Below are positions 16,833-25,611 of a stretch of DNA of 64,000 bases, piece by piece (the first letter of the stretch is position 1; every line of letters begins with the position of its first letter). The DNA is taken from positions 1 through 64,000 of the forward strand of contig NZ_DRFS01000012.1 in the NCBI RefSeq assembly GCF_011050415.1, in the 5' to 3' direction. Below the pieces are notes generated by a model. The model saw only the letters and a program-made list of their open reading frames with translations. It did not search any database and was not told the DNA's origin. This stretch comes from Halomonas sp. (GTDB lineage Bacteria; Pseudomonadota; Gammaproteobacteria; Pseudomonadales; Halomonadaceae). The position numbers were made by a program, and so were the translations under genes.

Positions 16833-16842
16833 TGGCATACCA
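16833..16842. promoter_or_regulatory. Candidate GntR (FCD) autoregulatory operator
   Basis: TGGCATACCA differs by one base from the perfect palindrome TGGTATACCA at 16970-16979. Both lie in the divergent region and match the TGGTATACCA-like form common for FCD-type GntR proteins. This one lies just upstream of the chosen regulator start. Confidence 0.55.
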
Positions 16843-16969
16843 AAACAATGCTTTCAATTTAATAACCTGAATTTAACTCAACTTTTTACTCCATATTAAT
16901 CAACGATCTAACTATCAAAAGAACAACATCAATACCAAAGTCTAAACACCAACCAATTGACCCTTAAAA

Positions 16970-16979
16970 TGGTATACCA
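16970..16979. promoter_or_regulatory. Candidate GntR (FCD) operator for the acid-sugar operon
   Basis: A perfect 10-bp palindrome, TGGTATACCA, lies 115 bases upstream of the chosen start of the SAF-domain oxidoreductase gene. Together with the near-copy at 16833-16842 it forms a pair of sites 137 bases apart, which could allow looping. Confidence 0.6.
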
Positions 16980-17084
16980 CTACATTTCATATCCATAAGC
17001 GTCACATAACCTCTCGTTTTAATGCCATTACGGTCGTCAGTGACAACACTGCAGATTGATCAGCACAGGAATTACTCACACCTC

Positions 17085-18509
17085 ATGAACTACTTACAAC
17101 ATTTTCATAAAGACACGGTGGTTGAGGCCTGCATCGCAGGTGCTGGCGACTTTGGCCGTGGCGTATTGCGCCAGGCTCGGCAAATGGAAAAGCTTTCAGC
17201 GCGTATAGCAATCGATATTAATTCAGAGAAAGCTGCTGAAGCCCTGCGCCATGCGGGCATATCCGACTCACAAATAATGGTATGCCATTCCCAAAGCGAT
17301 GCGCAGGATGCGTGGCAGAAAGGCTTTTTTATCGCCACTTCTTCCTTTGAAACGATTCAATCGCTGCCCTTCGACATTTTAGTCGAGTCCACCGGTATTC
17401 CCGATGTAGGGGCACGCTATGCAGAGGCAGCGTTATTGGCAGGTAAGCACGTCGGCATCGCCACCAAAGAGACAGAGTCAGTGGTTGGGCCGTACCTAAC
17501 GCGCTTGGCTTATCAACAAGGGCGTTTGTTCACACCGTTAGATGGCGACCAACCTAGCCTGCTTATTGGCCTACTCACCTGGGCTAAAACCCTTGGCTTT
17601 GACATTATTGCTGCAGGTAAAAGCAGTGAATATGACTTTATCTGGGATGAAGCGAATAGCACCGTTACCTGTAATGGCACTGCGTTTCCTGCTCCCGGTT
17701 TGAACGAACTGTGGGAATTACCAACAGGGCGTGAGCGCGAGGTGGTTGAAGCACGCAGTAAATTACTCGCTGCGATTCCACAAATTTCAGTGCCCGACCT
17801 GTGTGAAATGGTTAACGTAGCCAATGCCACAGGGCTAAGCCCAGACCGGCCCGAGTTTCACGCCATGGTGCTGAGAACGGCTGAAGTGCCTACGCTGCTG
17901 GACCTTCAGGCGCAAGGCGGCGTGCTGCAGGGACTAAAGCGCCTGGAGGTATTCAATTGCCTGCGCCGCCCTGATGAATTGAGCTTTGCAGGGGGCGTCT
18001 TTGTAGTGGTTCGCTGTGAAGACCCGCACGTTTGGACACTATTACGAGATAAAGGCCATATATTGAGCCGCAGTGGCAATAGCGCCATGATTTATTTACC
18101 TCGCCACCTGCTTGGCTTGGAAGCACCGATTTCCATGTTGGATGTGGTGCTGAATAACCAAACTTCCGGCGGCGGACATGCTACGACGCCTAAATTCGAT
18201 CTCACCGCACGTGCTACACAAGCTATCAAAGCAGGCCAACAGCTCGAAATGCGGGGCCACCATCGGCATATCGAGGGCTTGCGCCCGGAGCTTCACCCTG
18301 CAGCGCCACTCTCTCCAACTGCCAAGGTGCCGTTTTATCTGCTGCCAGGTGCTGAAGTGATTCGCGATATTGCTTCAGGCAGCCCCATCACCTTAGCGGA
18401 TGTGGAACTGCCTGAATCAACCTTAAAAAGGCTACGCGAAAAGCAGGATCAGCTGTTTCAACTGGGTACATCAACATCCGAAGCCACTGCCATTAGCACG
18501 CTCATCTAA
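17085..18509 (+). CDS. NAD(P)-dependent oxidoreductase with C-terminal SAF domain (COG4091 type)
   Basis: A 474-residue protein (from ATG 17085; an in-frame ATG at 17022 is possible and neither has a strong ribosome-binding site). The N-terminal Rossmann fold starts VVEACIAGAGDFGRGVLRQA, followed by a homoserine-dehydrogenase-like middle (VESTGIPDVGARYA, GIATKETESVVGPYLT). The C-terminal ~90 residues (KVPFYLLPGAEVIRDIASGS, PITLADVELPES) form an SAF domain. COG4091 members are called predicted homoserine dehydrogenases, but the operon with an OtnK-like kinase and OtnC-like decarboxylase argues for oxidation of a sugar acid to the 3-oxo acid those enzymes need. LtnD and DenD, the usual enzymes for that step, are absent. 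The function is inferred from context. Confidence 0.75.
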   Translation: MNYLQHFHKDTVVEACIAGAGDFGRGVLRQARQMEKLSARIAIDINSEKAAEALRHAGISDSQIMVCHSQSDAQDAWQKGFFIATSSFETIQSLPFDILVESTGIPDVGARYAEAALLAGKHVGIATKETESVVGPYLTRLAYQQGRLFTPLDGDQPSLLIGLLTWAKTLGFDIIAAGKSSEYDFIWDEANSTVTCNGTAFPAPGLNELWELPTGREREVVEARSKLLAAIPQISVPDLCEMVNVANATGLSPDRPEFHAMVLRTAEVPTLLDLQAQGGVLQGLKRLEVFNCLRRPDELSFAGGVFVVVRCEDPHVWTLLRDKGHILSRSGNSAMIYLPRHLLGLEAPISMLDVVLNNQTSGGGHATTPKFDLTARATQAIKAGQQLEMRGHHRHIEGLRPELHPAAPLSPTAKVPFYLLPGAEVIRDIASGSPITLADVELPESTLKRLREKQDQLFQLGTSTSEATAISTLI

Positions 18510-18561
18510 ACCTCCCTAACGGGAATAAGAAAAGCAATAACAATCAGATTGGAGAAACACC

Positions 18562-19545
18562 ATGTTTACCAAGCTCTTGCTCACTAAGCACACCCTCAAA
18601 ATGACCACCCTCAGCATTGCGTTGGTTAGCTGCGCAACGGCTGTCAGCGCTGACGATGCAGCAGACTACCCTACAAAACCCATTCAATTCCTGGTCGCTG
18701 CCGGAGCCGGGGGCGGGGTCGATAATTTTGCTCGCGTGGTCCGCCCAATGTTTGAAGAAGCGCTGGGGGGTGCACGCATTACCGTCATTAACCTGCCTTC
18801 CGCCTCTGGTGCATTGGCTCACCAGCGCACCGCCAACGGTGCCCCGGATGGACATACGCTGGATTTCGCCTCAACCACCTACGTGACCTCCTTGGCAGCC
18901 GGGCAAAACCCTATTGGGCTGGATCAGATTACCCCTATTGCACGCATGCAGTCTGATGTGATGGCGCTATTCGTTAATCCAGAGCGCTACCCCGATTTTG
19001 AATCTTTCCTTGAGTATGCCAAGGCAAACCCAGGCAAAGTCACCGTGGGCGGCACGCACACGGCAAGCCCTGATCATGTGGCGTTTCTCTCCCTGCGCGA
19101 CGCCTCGGGCCTGGATATGAACTTTATCCCTTACGACAGCACCGGGAATGCCACCGCGAACGTACTGGGCAACAACATCGACGCCTCTACTACCTCGCTA
19201 AGCCCTTTGTTGAGCTATATAGAAGCGGGCCAGATGATGCCGATTTTGGTGTTCAGCGATGAGCGCCTGGCAGATTTCCCTGACGTGGACACTACTGTCG
19301 AACATGGCTGGGACCTTACGGATGGCAATGACCGGGCAGTGTTTGTTCATGCAGATACACCCGCCCCCATTGTCCAGCGGCTTGAGGAAGTACTGAAAGG
19401 CATTTTCGATTCGGAAGACTACCAGGAGTATGCGGAGCGGGTGAACCTGACCTACCGCGAAGGCTGGATGGATAGCGACGAATACCGTCAGCGCCTTGAG
19501 AGCAATTATGAGCTCTATTCGCGGCTGCTAAGTAACGAACAATAA
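18562..19545 (+). CDS. TctC-family periplasmic solute receptor (acid-sugar operon)
   Basis: A 327-residue extracytoplasmic receptor of a tripartite tricarboxylate transporter. It has a signal peptide (about 1-31, ending AVSA-DD), then YPTKPIQFLVAAGAGGGVDN, the TctC start that forms a ligand loop, and later the second loop VGGTHTASPDH. It delivers a small carboxylate to TctAB; the operon suggests a C4 sugar acid. GGAGAAAC precedes ATG 18562. A stem-loop (19568-19594) separates it from tctB, which would favour receptor mRNA over the membrane subunits. Confidence 0.85.
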   Translation: MFTKLLLTKHTLKMTTLSIALVSCATAVSADDAADYPTKPIQFLVAAGAGGGVDNFARVVRPMFEEALGGARITVINLPSASGALAHQRTANGAPDGHTLDFASTTYVTSLAAGQNPIGLDQITPIARMQSDVMALFVNPERYPDFESFLEYAKANPGKVTVGGTHTASPDHVAFLSLRDASGLDMNFIPYDSTGNATANVLGNNIDASTTSLSPLLSYIEAGQMMPILVFSDERLADFPDVDTTVEHGWDLTDGNDRAVFVHADTPAPIVQRLEEVLKGIFDSEDYQEYAERVNLTYREGWMDSDEYRQRLESNYELYSRLLSNEQ

Positions 19546-19567
19546 ACAGTGAATAAAGCACTAAGTG

Positions 19568-19594
19568 AAGGCAAATAAGTAACTTACTTGCCTT
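19568..19594 (+). terminator. Stem-loop between tctC and tctB
   Basis: A 13-bp inverted repeat with one mismatch and a 1-base spacer (AAGGCAAATAAGT / ACTTACTTGCCTT) follows the receptor gene by 22 bases and is followed by only two more T residues. It lies inside the operon, so it probably acts as a partial terminator or 3' mRNA stabiliser and not as a full stop. Confidence 0.6.
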
Positions 19595-19658
19595 TTGATA
19601 CTCACTGGCAGGGGCTTATCATCAGGTAGCTCCTGCCACGTTCCCTTCGGGGTTTATC

Positions 19659-20147
19659 ATGCACGCCAGGATTTCTCTCTTCGCGCTTGTGGTGGTATTG
19701 CTGGCACTCGTTAGCTTGGTGCCCACGCTGCAGTTTCCCAGCTCCGAGGAAGTTTCGACCTTTATTGGCCCTCGGGTATGGCCTTTGTCACTACTCATTG
19801 CGCTACTTGGGCTGGGCAGTGCGCTGTTACTGATCACTTGGCGTGATGCGCGGCGAGGTACCACCTATGACGATGAGCCAGACGCAGCCTCTCTGCCTCA
19901 AAAAGCGCCCGCCGCCACTCAACGCTTCACCCTAGCGTCCACGCGGCACTGGTGGCTGATTGCCGCCACCATTATCTACACCGGGTTAATCAGCATGGTG
20001 GGCTTTTTAATCGCCAGTATCGCTTTCACGTTGGTAGGTACGTTGCTGCTTGGCGCTCGCTCCTGGCGCACAATTCTCATTACCGTGGTGGTTGCCACAC
20101 TGCTTATGCAGGGTGTCTTCGTCATGCTGCTTGGCATCCCGCTATGA
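19659..20147 (+). CDS. TctB-family small transporter subunit (acid-sugar operon)
   Basis: A 162-residue membrane protein with four hydrophobic segments (about 5-22, 38-58, 93-113, 120-160). The TctB hallmark segment STFIGPRVWPLSLLIALLGL is at ~32-50 and a polar cytoplasmic linker lies between helices 2 and 3. It is the small subunit of the TctCBA transporter. It comes between tctC and tctA in the usual order; a 58-base gap to tctA holds its ribosome-binding site. Confidence 0.85.
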   Translation: MHARISLFALVVVLLALVSLVPTLQFPSSEEVSTFIGPRVWPLSLLIALLGLGSALLLITWRDARRGTTYDDEPDAASLPQKAPAATQRFTLASTRHWWLIAATIIYTGLISMVGFLIASIAFTLVGTLLLGARSWRTILITVVVATLLMQGVFVMLLGIPL

Positions 20148-20205
20148 CACATATTTTTATGACGCCCCCCGATAACCGCTACTGCTTCCTGTTTAGGAGT
20201 TGATG

Positions 20206-21696
20206 ATGCTAGAGAATTTTCTAGGCGGGCTGGCCGTGGTGATGCAGCCACTCAACCTGCTACTGCTTACCTCTGCCGTGTTTATCGGGTTTATTGGCGG
20301 TGCCTTGCCCGGTATCAGCGGCGTTATTCTGGTGGTTATCCTGTTGCCCATCACCTACGGCATGGATTCAACCACCGCCTTTATGCTGCTAACTGCCATT
20401 TATGGCGCAACCGTTTTTTCTGGCTTGATTACCGCCATACTCTATCGCGCCCCTGGCACGCCAGAAGCCGTCATGACCGCCTTTGATGGCTATCCAATGA
20501 CCCAACAGGGCCAGGCAGGCAAAGCGCTAGGCATAGGCGTACTTAGCTCTGCAATTGGTGGTTTGGTAGGTACCATTGCACTGATTATCTTTACGCCCAT
20601 GCTGGCTAAAATGGCGCTAAGGTTCTCCTCTCCCGAGTATTTTGCGCTTGCCGTGCTTGGCTTAACCGTGGTGGCCTCTTTGGGTGGCCGACTGATCTAC
20701 GGCTTAATTGGCGCCACGCTTGGCCTGTTTATCGCCACGATTGGTATCGACCCGCTCACTGGCACCAGCCGTTATACCTTCGATAACCTTAACCTTATGG
20801 AAGGGGTCGGCTTAATCCCTATGATTGTGGGGCTGTTCGCTGTTTCTGAAGTGATGAAGCGCTCGTTAGACCAAGACACCCATCAGCCGCTGAAAAAGGT
20901 AAAGGTGAAAATCTTTGATCTGCCCATCTTGCGCCAGATCGGCACCACGCTGGCGCGCTCCTCTATTATCGGTGTGATCATTGGCATTCTACCGGGCATT
21001 GGTGCCAGCACTGCCGCCATGGTGAGCTATAGCGAAACCGTGCGCTGGTCCAAACACCCTGAGAAATTTGGCAAAGGGGCACCGGAAGGCATTGCTGCGC
21101 CTGAGTCTGCCAATAACGCTGCTGCCATGGGCGCCTTAGTGCCACTGTTTGCCCTGGGCATTCCGGGCAGTGGTACCACAGCGGTAATTTTGGGTGCTTT
21201 TATCATGCACGGCCTGCAGCCTGGCCCGATGTTTATGATGACCCATAGCAGCCTGATCTATGCGGTCTTCGCAGGCCTATTTATCGTCAACTTTATGATT
21301 CTGCTGTTTTCAAAACCCTTTATCACCCTGTTCACCAAGCTTTTGAACGTACCCTACTCGGCACTCAGCCCAATCATCATTATGTGCTGCATCGTAGGCA
21401 CCTATTCGGTACGTAATTCGATGTTTGATGTGTGGCTGATGCTGGGTTTTGGCGTACTGGGTTATCTGCTGGAAAAGCTAAAATTCCCGCTGGTTTCGAT
21501 CATTCTCGGCTTGGTGCTCGGCCCCATTGCAGAGAGCGAGCTACGTCGCGCCCTGTCGATGTCTCAAGGCGATATCGCGATTTTCTTTACTCGTCCGATT
21601 AGCGCAACGCTTCTCGCTATCGCTGCGCTGCTGCTGGCGGTGACCATTATCTCACCTCTCATTAAGCGCGCACGCATGAAAGCTGCCACGCACTGA
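20206..21696 (+). CDS. TctA-family large permease (acid-sugar operon)
   Basis: A 496-residue inner-membrane permease with about 11-12 transmembrane segments. It has both TctA motifs: FIGFIGGALPGISGV near the N-terminus and GVIIGILPGIGAS with LFALGIPGSGTTAV in the second half. It works with the receptor at 18562 and TctB at 19659. ATG 20206 is chosen because AGGAG ends 6 bases upstream (20195-20199); TTG 20200 and ATG 20203 are too close. It is followed after 22 bases by the kinase gene, so uptake and catabolism are one transcript. Confidence 0.88.
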   Translation: MLENFLGGLAVVMQPLNLLLLTSAVFIGFIGGALPGISGVILVVILLPITYGMDSTTAFMLLTAIYGATVFSGLITAILYRAPGTPEAVMTAFDGYPMTQQGQAGKALGIGVLSSAIGGLVGTIALIIFTPMLAKMALRFSSPEYFALAVLGLTVVASLGGRLIYGLIGATLGLFIATIGIDPLTGTSRYTFDNLNLMEGVGLIPMIVGLFAVSEVMKRSLDQDTHQPLKKVKVKIFDLPILRQIGTTLARSSIIGVIIGILPGIGASTAAMVSYSETVRWSKHPEKFGKGAPEGIAAPESANNAAAMGALVPLFALGIPGSGTTAVILGAFIMHGLQPGPMFMMTHSSLIYAVFAGLFIVNFMILLFSKPFITLFTKLLNVPYSALSPIIIMCCIVGTYSVRNSMFDVWLMLGFGVLGYLLEKLKFPLVSIILGLVLGPIAESELRRALSMSQGDIAIFFTRPISATLLAIAALLLAVTIISPLIKRARMKAATH

Positions 21697-21718
21697 ACCC
21701 TGACAACGGAAGCGACGT

Positions 21719-23005
21719 ATGACAATCATATTAGGCGCCATTGCCGACGACTTTACCGGGGCCACCGACCTCGCCAATAACCTGGTGCGCGGGGGCATGC
21801 GCTGTCTGCAGGTGATTGGCGTGCCTTCCGAGGAGATCGATCTGCGAGAGATTGATGCGGTGGTGGTAGCGCTCAAGTCCCGCTCCTGCCCAGTTGAAGA
21901 GGCCGTAGCGGACTCCCTCGCGGCACTGCATTGGCTCCGCCAGCAGGGCGCCCGCCAGCTGTTCTTTAAGTACTGCTCCACCTTTGACTCCACCGATCAG
22001 GGCAATATCGGCCCGGTGGCCGATGCGCTTCTCGAAGCCCTTAGGGATAGCCAAACCGTGATGGTACCCGCCTTCCCGATTAATGGCCGTACGGTCTACC
22101 AGGGCCATCTGTTTGTCGGTGATCGCTTGCTTAACGATAGCGGTATGCAGCACCACCCATTGAACCCCATGCAAGACGCGGATTTAGTCCGCGTGCTCTC
22201 CCGCCAAACGCCACACCCGGTGGGCTTGGCCAACCGTGCCGTGCTGGCTAAAGGGGCGGAGACTACCCGCGCTCATTTATCAGCTTTGGCGGAGCAAGGC
22301 GTCCGCCATGTGATCTGTGACTCTCTGGATGAACAGGATTTGGATGTATTGGCCGACGCCACCGTCTTGATGCCGTTAGTCACCGGTGGCTCTGGTCTGG
22401 GACAGGCGCTGCCAGCCCAGTACCGTGCCCAGGGCTGGCTGGAGAAAATTACTGAGCCGGGCCGTTTATCTCCTGCCTCGGGCGGTGCGCTAGTGCTCTC
22501 CGGCAGTTGCTCCCGGGCAACGCTGGCCCAGGTGGCGGACTTTCTGGCCAAGCACCCTGACGGTGGCTTTGCCCTGGACCCCTTATCGCTGAGCGAAGGA
22601 GACAAACAGTGGGAGCAGGCGCTGGCCTTTGCCTTGGAGCGTTTATCCAGCAACGCTCCGCTACTGATCTACGCCTCGGCGGACCCAGAGAAGGTCAAAA
22701 CCGCGCAAGCCGAGCTGGGCGTGGAGCGTGCGGGCCATCTCGTCGAAGAAGCCTTGAGCCAACTGGCCGTCACGCTGGTCAACGAAGGCGTGGGCCGCTT
22801 GCTGGTGGCTGGGGGGGAAACCTCGGGCGCAGTCGTCTCAGCACTAAGGATCAACACCCTGCGCATCGGCGAGCAGATCGACCCCGGCGTGCCCTGGACC
22901 CAAGCCCCACTGCCAGGGCGGGAGGCGCCGCTGTCGCTGGCGCTAAAGTCCGGCAACTTCGGTGGGGTGGATTTCTTTACTCGCGCGTTTGAGGTACTGG
23001 CATGA
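21719..23005 (+). CDS. otnK: Four-carbon acid sugar kinase (OtnK type, DUF1537)
   Basis: A 428-residue cytoplasmic kinase of the DUF1537 family, which phosphorylates 3-oxo-tetronates (OtnK) or D-threonate (DtnK). The substrate domain begins LGAIADDFTGATDLANNLVR, with the DDFTGA motif, and FKYCSTFDSTDQGNIGPVAD lies at ~81-100. The nucleotide-binding domain ends with LLVAGGETSGAVVSAL and SGNFGGVDFF. Pairing with an OtnC-like decarboxylase, 4-bp overlap included, favours the OtnK role (3-oxo-tetronate to its 4-phosphate) over DtnK, which is paired with PdxA2. Five- and six-carbon substrates are known for relatives, so the exact sugar is unproven. Confidence 0.85.
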   Translation: MTIILGAIADDFTGATDLANNLVRGGMRCLQVIGVPSEEIDLREIDAVVVALKSRSCPVEEAVADSLAALHWLRQQGARQLFFKYCSTFDSTDQGNIGPVADALLEALRDSQTVMVPAFPINGRTVYQGHLFVGDRLLNDSGMQHHPLNPMQDADLVRVLSRQTPHPVGLANRAVLAKGAETTRAHLSALAEQGVRHVICDSLDEQDLDVLADATVLMPLVTGGSGLGQALPAQYRAQGWLEKITEPGRLSPASGGALVLSGSCSRATLAQVADFLAKHPDGGFALDPLSLSEGDKQWEQALAFALERLSSNAPLLIYASADPEKVKTAQAELGVERAGHLVEEALSQLAVTLVNEGVGRLLVAGGETSGAVVSALRINTLRIGEQIDPGVPWTQAPLPGREAPLSLALKSGNFGGVDFFTRAFEVLA

Positions 23006-23661
23006 GCGTGCACCTTCGCCATCATCATCAGAACAGCCTGCGGGAACAGATCAGCACCCTGGGCAAATCGCTATTTGATCGCGGCCTGACCATGGGCTCC
23101 AGTGGCAATATCAGTGTGCGGCTAGACGATGGCGGCTGGCTGATGACACCCACCAACGCCTGCTTGGGGCGTCTGGATCCTGCACGAATATCCCATCTGG
23201 ATAACAGCGGCCAGCTGCTGAGTGGCGATAAGCCTACCAAAGAGCAGTTTTTGCACATGGCGATGTACGAGGAGCGGCCACAGTCTGGCGCTATCGTACA
23301 TCTGCATTCCACCCATTCGGTGGCGGTGTCGTGTTTGCCGGGCGTTGATCCTTGCGACTGCATTCCCCCACTCACCGCCTACTACGTGATGCGGGTGGGC
23401 AAACTGCCGCTGATTCCCTATCACATTCCCGGCGACCCCAAACTGGGCGATGCGGTGCGGGGCTTAGCGGGTAAACATAGCGCGGTACTACTGGCCAACC
23501 ACGGCCCGGTGGTGGCGGGGAAAAACCTAGAAGCAGCGGTTTATGCTACCGAGGAACTGGAAGAGACTGCCAAGCTTTACCTGCTGCTACGGGGCGCAAA
23601 CCCGCGGGGGTTAACGCCCGAGCAGGTAGCCGAGTTAGAAGCACGTTTTCCGAGAGACTAA
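23002..23661 (+). CDS. otnC: Class II aldolase, 3-oxo-tetronate 4-phosphate decarboxylase type
   Basis: A 219-residue class II aldolase/adducin-family enzyme. Likely Zn2+ ligands are His100 and His102 (IVHLHSTHSVAVS) and His167 (LLANHGPV); Glu81 (TKEQFLHM) is the likely acid-base. The N-terminal GSSGNISVRL is the phosphate-binding loop. OtnC decarboxylates 3-oxo-tetronate 4-phosphate to dihydroxyacetone phosphate, completing the route from a C4 sugar acid to glycolysis. Overlap of ATGA with otnK couples translation. Its last bases overlap the convergent regulator gene (stop at 23658). Confidence 0.85.
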   Translation: MSVHLRHHHQNSLREQISTLGKSLFDRGLTMGSSGNISVRLDDGGWLMTPTNACLGRLDPARISHLDNSGQLLSGDKPTKEQFLHMAMYEERPQSGAIVHLHSTHSVAVSCLPGVDPCDCIPPLTAYYVMRVGKLPLIPYHIPGDPKLGDAVRGLAGKHSAVLLANHGPVVAGKNLEAAVYATEELEETAKLYLLLRGANPRGLTPEQVAELEARFPRD

Positions 23662-24164
23662 ACCGGCACCTTATGAGTCGAGACCACCTGACGAAGCCCC
23701 ATAAACGAGCGGATCTGGCGCACGCCGGGCAGGTAGAGCAACTGTTCAGCGTGCAGCCTGTTGAAGCTTTGGCTGTCCCGGGTGCGTACCAGCATAAAGT
23801 AGTCAAACTCCCCTGTGACTACATGACACTCCATACAGCCTGACACCTTCTGGGCCGCCTCTTCGAAGGCGGCGAAGGATTCCGGCGTCGAGCGATCCAG
23901 CACCACACCAATCAACACCACCATACCTGCCTGTAGCTGCTCCGGGTCTAAATGCGCCACCACCCGGCTGATTACCCCATCCCGCTTGAGCCTTTCCACC
24001 CTGCGTAAACACGCCGCCGGGCTCAAGCTCACCTGCTCTGCCAGTGCCACATTGGAGAGCGTGGCATCGTCCTGAAGCAGTTTAAGGATACGCCGATCTG
24101 TTCGGTCTAGTTCTGCGGCCTGATCATCAGGTTCAGGGCGTGAACGGGAGGTTTTTGAGCGCAC
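23658..24164 (-). CDS. acdR: Lrp/AsnC regulator, AcdR type
   Basis: A 168-residue Lrp-family regulator. The helix-turn-helix is at about 18-60 (LDRTDRRILKLLQDDATLSN, VALAEQVSLSPAACLRRVER) and the RAM effector domain follows (MECHVVTGEFDYFMLVRTRD). It is divergent from the ACC deaminase gene, the arrangement of acdR-acdS in pseudomonads and Burkholderia, where AcdR activates acdS in the presence of ACC. The start is a GTG at 24164 with a weak AAGG upstream. A 16-bp perfect palindrome (24207-24222) sits between the two genes. Confidence 0.85.
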   Translation of the reverse strand: MRSKTSRSRPEPDDQAAELDRTDRRILKLLQDDATLSNVALAEQVSLSPAACLRRVERLKRDGVISRVVAHLDPEQLQAGMVVLIGVVLDRSTPESFAAFEEAAQKVSGCMECHVVTGEFDYFMLVRTRDSQSFNRLHAEQLLYLPGVRQIRSFMGLRQVVSTHKVPV

Positions 24165-24206
24165 TATTATTTACCTTATTCGTCTATAAACACTATTTAA
24201 ACCCAC

Positions 24207-24222
24207 ATAAAACATGTTTTAT
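24207..24222. promoter_or_regulatory. Palindromic operator candidate between acdR and acdS
   Basis: A perfect 16-bp palindrome, ATAAAACATGTTTTAT, lies 43 bases from the acdR start and 146 bases from acdS. Lrp-family proteins bind AT-rich palindromes of about this length, so it is a likely AcdR site. The rest of the 203-base intergenic region is AT-rich and should carry both promoters. Confidence 0.55.
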
Positions 24223-24367
24223 CAACTTTTATTGCTTTAAACCAGCCAACTTTGCAACACAAAAATCATAGCTAACACTTACTATAAATAGCAGAGAGCA
24301 CGCCAATTGTTCACAACAACCTTAGCCGCCCTATATCGTCCCCAATGTTTTAAAGCTGGAGATTGCT

Positions 24368-25384
24368 ATGAACCTCGAACGCTTCCCACGTTACCCACTC
24401 ACCTTTGGCCCCTCTCCCATTACGCCGCTCAAGCGGCTAAGCGAACATTTAGGTGGTGAAGTTGAGCTCTACGCCAAGCGCGAAGACTGCAACAGCGGCC
24501 TGGCCTTCGGTGGTAATAAAACCCGCAAACTGGAGTACTTAATTCCTGAGGCGCTGGAAAAGGGCTGCGATACGCTGGTATCGATTGGCGGCATCCAGTC
24601 CAACCAGACCCGGCAAGTGGCAGCAGTGGCCGCTCACCTGGGCATGCAGTGTGTGCTGGTGCAGGAGAACTGGGTCAACTACTCCGATGCGGTATATGAC
24701 CGAGTGGGTAATATCGAGATGTCGCGCATTATGGGCGCCGATGTGCGCCTGGATGAGGCGGGGTTTGATATCGGTATTCGCCCAAGCTGGGAGCAGGCCA
24801 TGGAGGATGTTCGTCAGCGCGGCGGTAAGCCATTCCCTATCCCCGCTGGCTGCTCCGAGCACCCCTATGGCGGTTTAGGCTTTGTGGGCTTTGCCGAAGA
24901 GGTGCGTCAGCAGGAGAAAGAGCTCGGCTTTAAATTTGACTATATCGTAGTGTGCTCGGTAACCGGCAGCACCCAGGCAGGCATGGTAGTGGGCTTTGCC
25001 GCTGATGGCCGCGCTCAGCGAGTGATCGGTATAGACGCCTCAGCCAAGCCCGAACAAACCCGCGATCAAATCCTGCGCATTGCGCGCAATACGGCTGAGC
25101 TGGTGGAACTGGAAGGCGGCATTGCCGATGACGATGTGATTCTGGATACCCGTTACGGCGGCCCGGAATACGGCCTACCCAATGAAGGCACACTGGAAGC
25201 CATTCGCCTGTGCGCTCGGCTGGAAGGCGTGCTCACCGATCCGGTCTACGAAGGCAAATCGATGCACGGCATGATTGATATGGTGCGCAATGGTGAGTTC
25301 CCCGCTGGCTCAAAAGTGCTATATGCCCACCTGGGAGGCGTACCTGCGCTCAATGCCTACAGCTTCCTGTTTCGTAATGGCTAA
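24368..25384 (+). CDS. acdS: 1-aminocyclopropane-1-carboxylate deaminase
   Basis: A 338-residue PLP enzyme (fold type II) that opens ACC to 2-oxobutyrate and ammonia. The residues that define a true ACC deaminase are all at the standard numbers: Lys51 ([10 protein letters not shown]), Ser78 (IQSNQTRQ), Tyr268, Tyr294, Glu295 ([11 protein letters not shown]) and Leu322 ([10 protein letters not shown]). D-cysteine desulfhydrases carry other residues at 295 and 322, so that alternative is unlikely. GCTGGAGAT precedes ATG 24368. It is monocistronic, divergent from acdR and followed by a hairpin. The enzyme lets the cell use plant-derived ACC as nitrogen source; any role in plant association is inference. 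Confidence 0.92.
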   Translation: MNLERFPRYPLTFGPSPITPLKRLSEHLGGEVELYAKREDCNSGLAFGGNKTRKLEYLIPEALEKGCDTLVSIGGIQSNQTRQVAAVAAHLGMQCVLVQENWVNYSDAVYDRVGNIEMSRIMGADVRLDEAGFDIGIRPSWEQAMEDVRQRGGKPFPIPAGCSEHPYGGLGFVGFAEEVRQQEKELGFKFDYIVVCSVTGSTQAGMVVGFAADGRAQRVIGIDASAKPEQTRDQILRIARNTAELVELEGGIADDDVILDTRYGGPEYGLPNEGTLEAIRLCARLEGVLTDPVYEGKSMHGMIDMVRNGEFPAGSKVLYAHLGGVPALNAYSFLFRNG

Positions 25385-25408
25385 ACCAGCTGCTTAGCTT
25401 ATCAATAC

Positions 25409-25435
25409 CGCCTGAGCGATCATATCGGTCAGGCG
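25409..25435 (+). terminator. Hairpin terminator after acdS
   Basis: CGCCTGA and TCAGGCG (7 bp), with an inner CGAT/ATCG pair separated by one G-G mismatch, form a strong hairpin 25 bases after the acdS stop. The bases that follow are pyrimidine-rich (TCTACACTTCCTCCC). Confidence 0.55.
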
Positions 25436-25611
25436 TCTACACTTCCTCCCGCGCTCGTAATGCTCAAAACCTTCCTCCTTTCCCATTAATCCAATACTTT
25501 CACAGCCCCTCTACATAGCTTTCAACCAAGCCTGTCGATAAAATCTTCAATGAGCCATCAAGAGCTTTCAGGTGATTGGATTGAAAATTAATTTTCCAGA
25601 GGATGGACTCT

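Noticed and set aside
24368-25384. D-cysteine desulfhydrase instead of ACC deaminase
   Set aside because: Glu295 and Leu322 are those of ACC deaminase; desulfhydrases differ at both.
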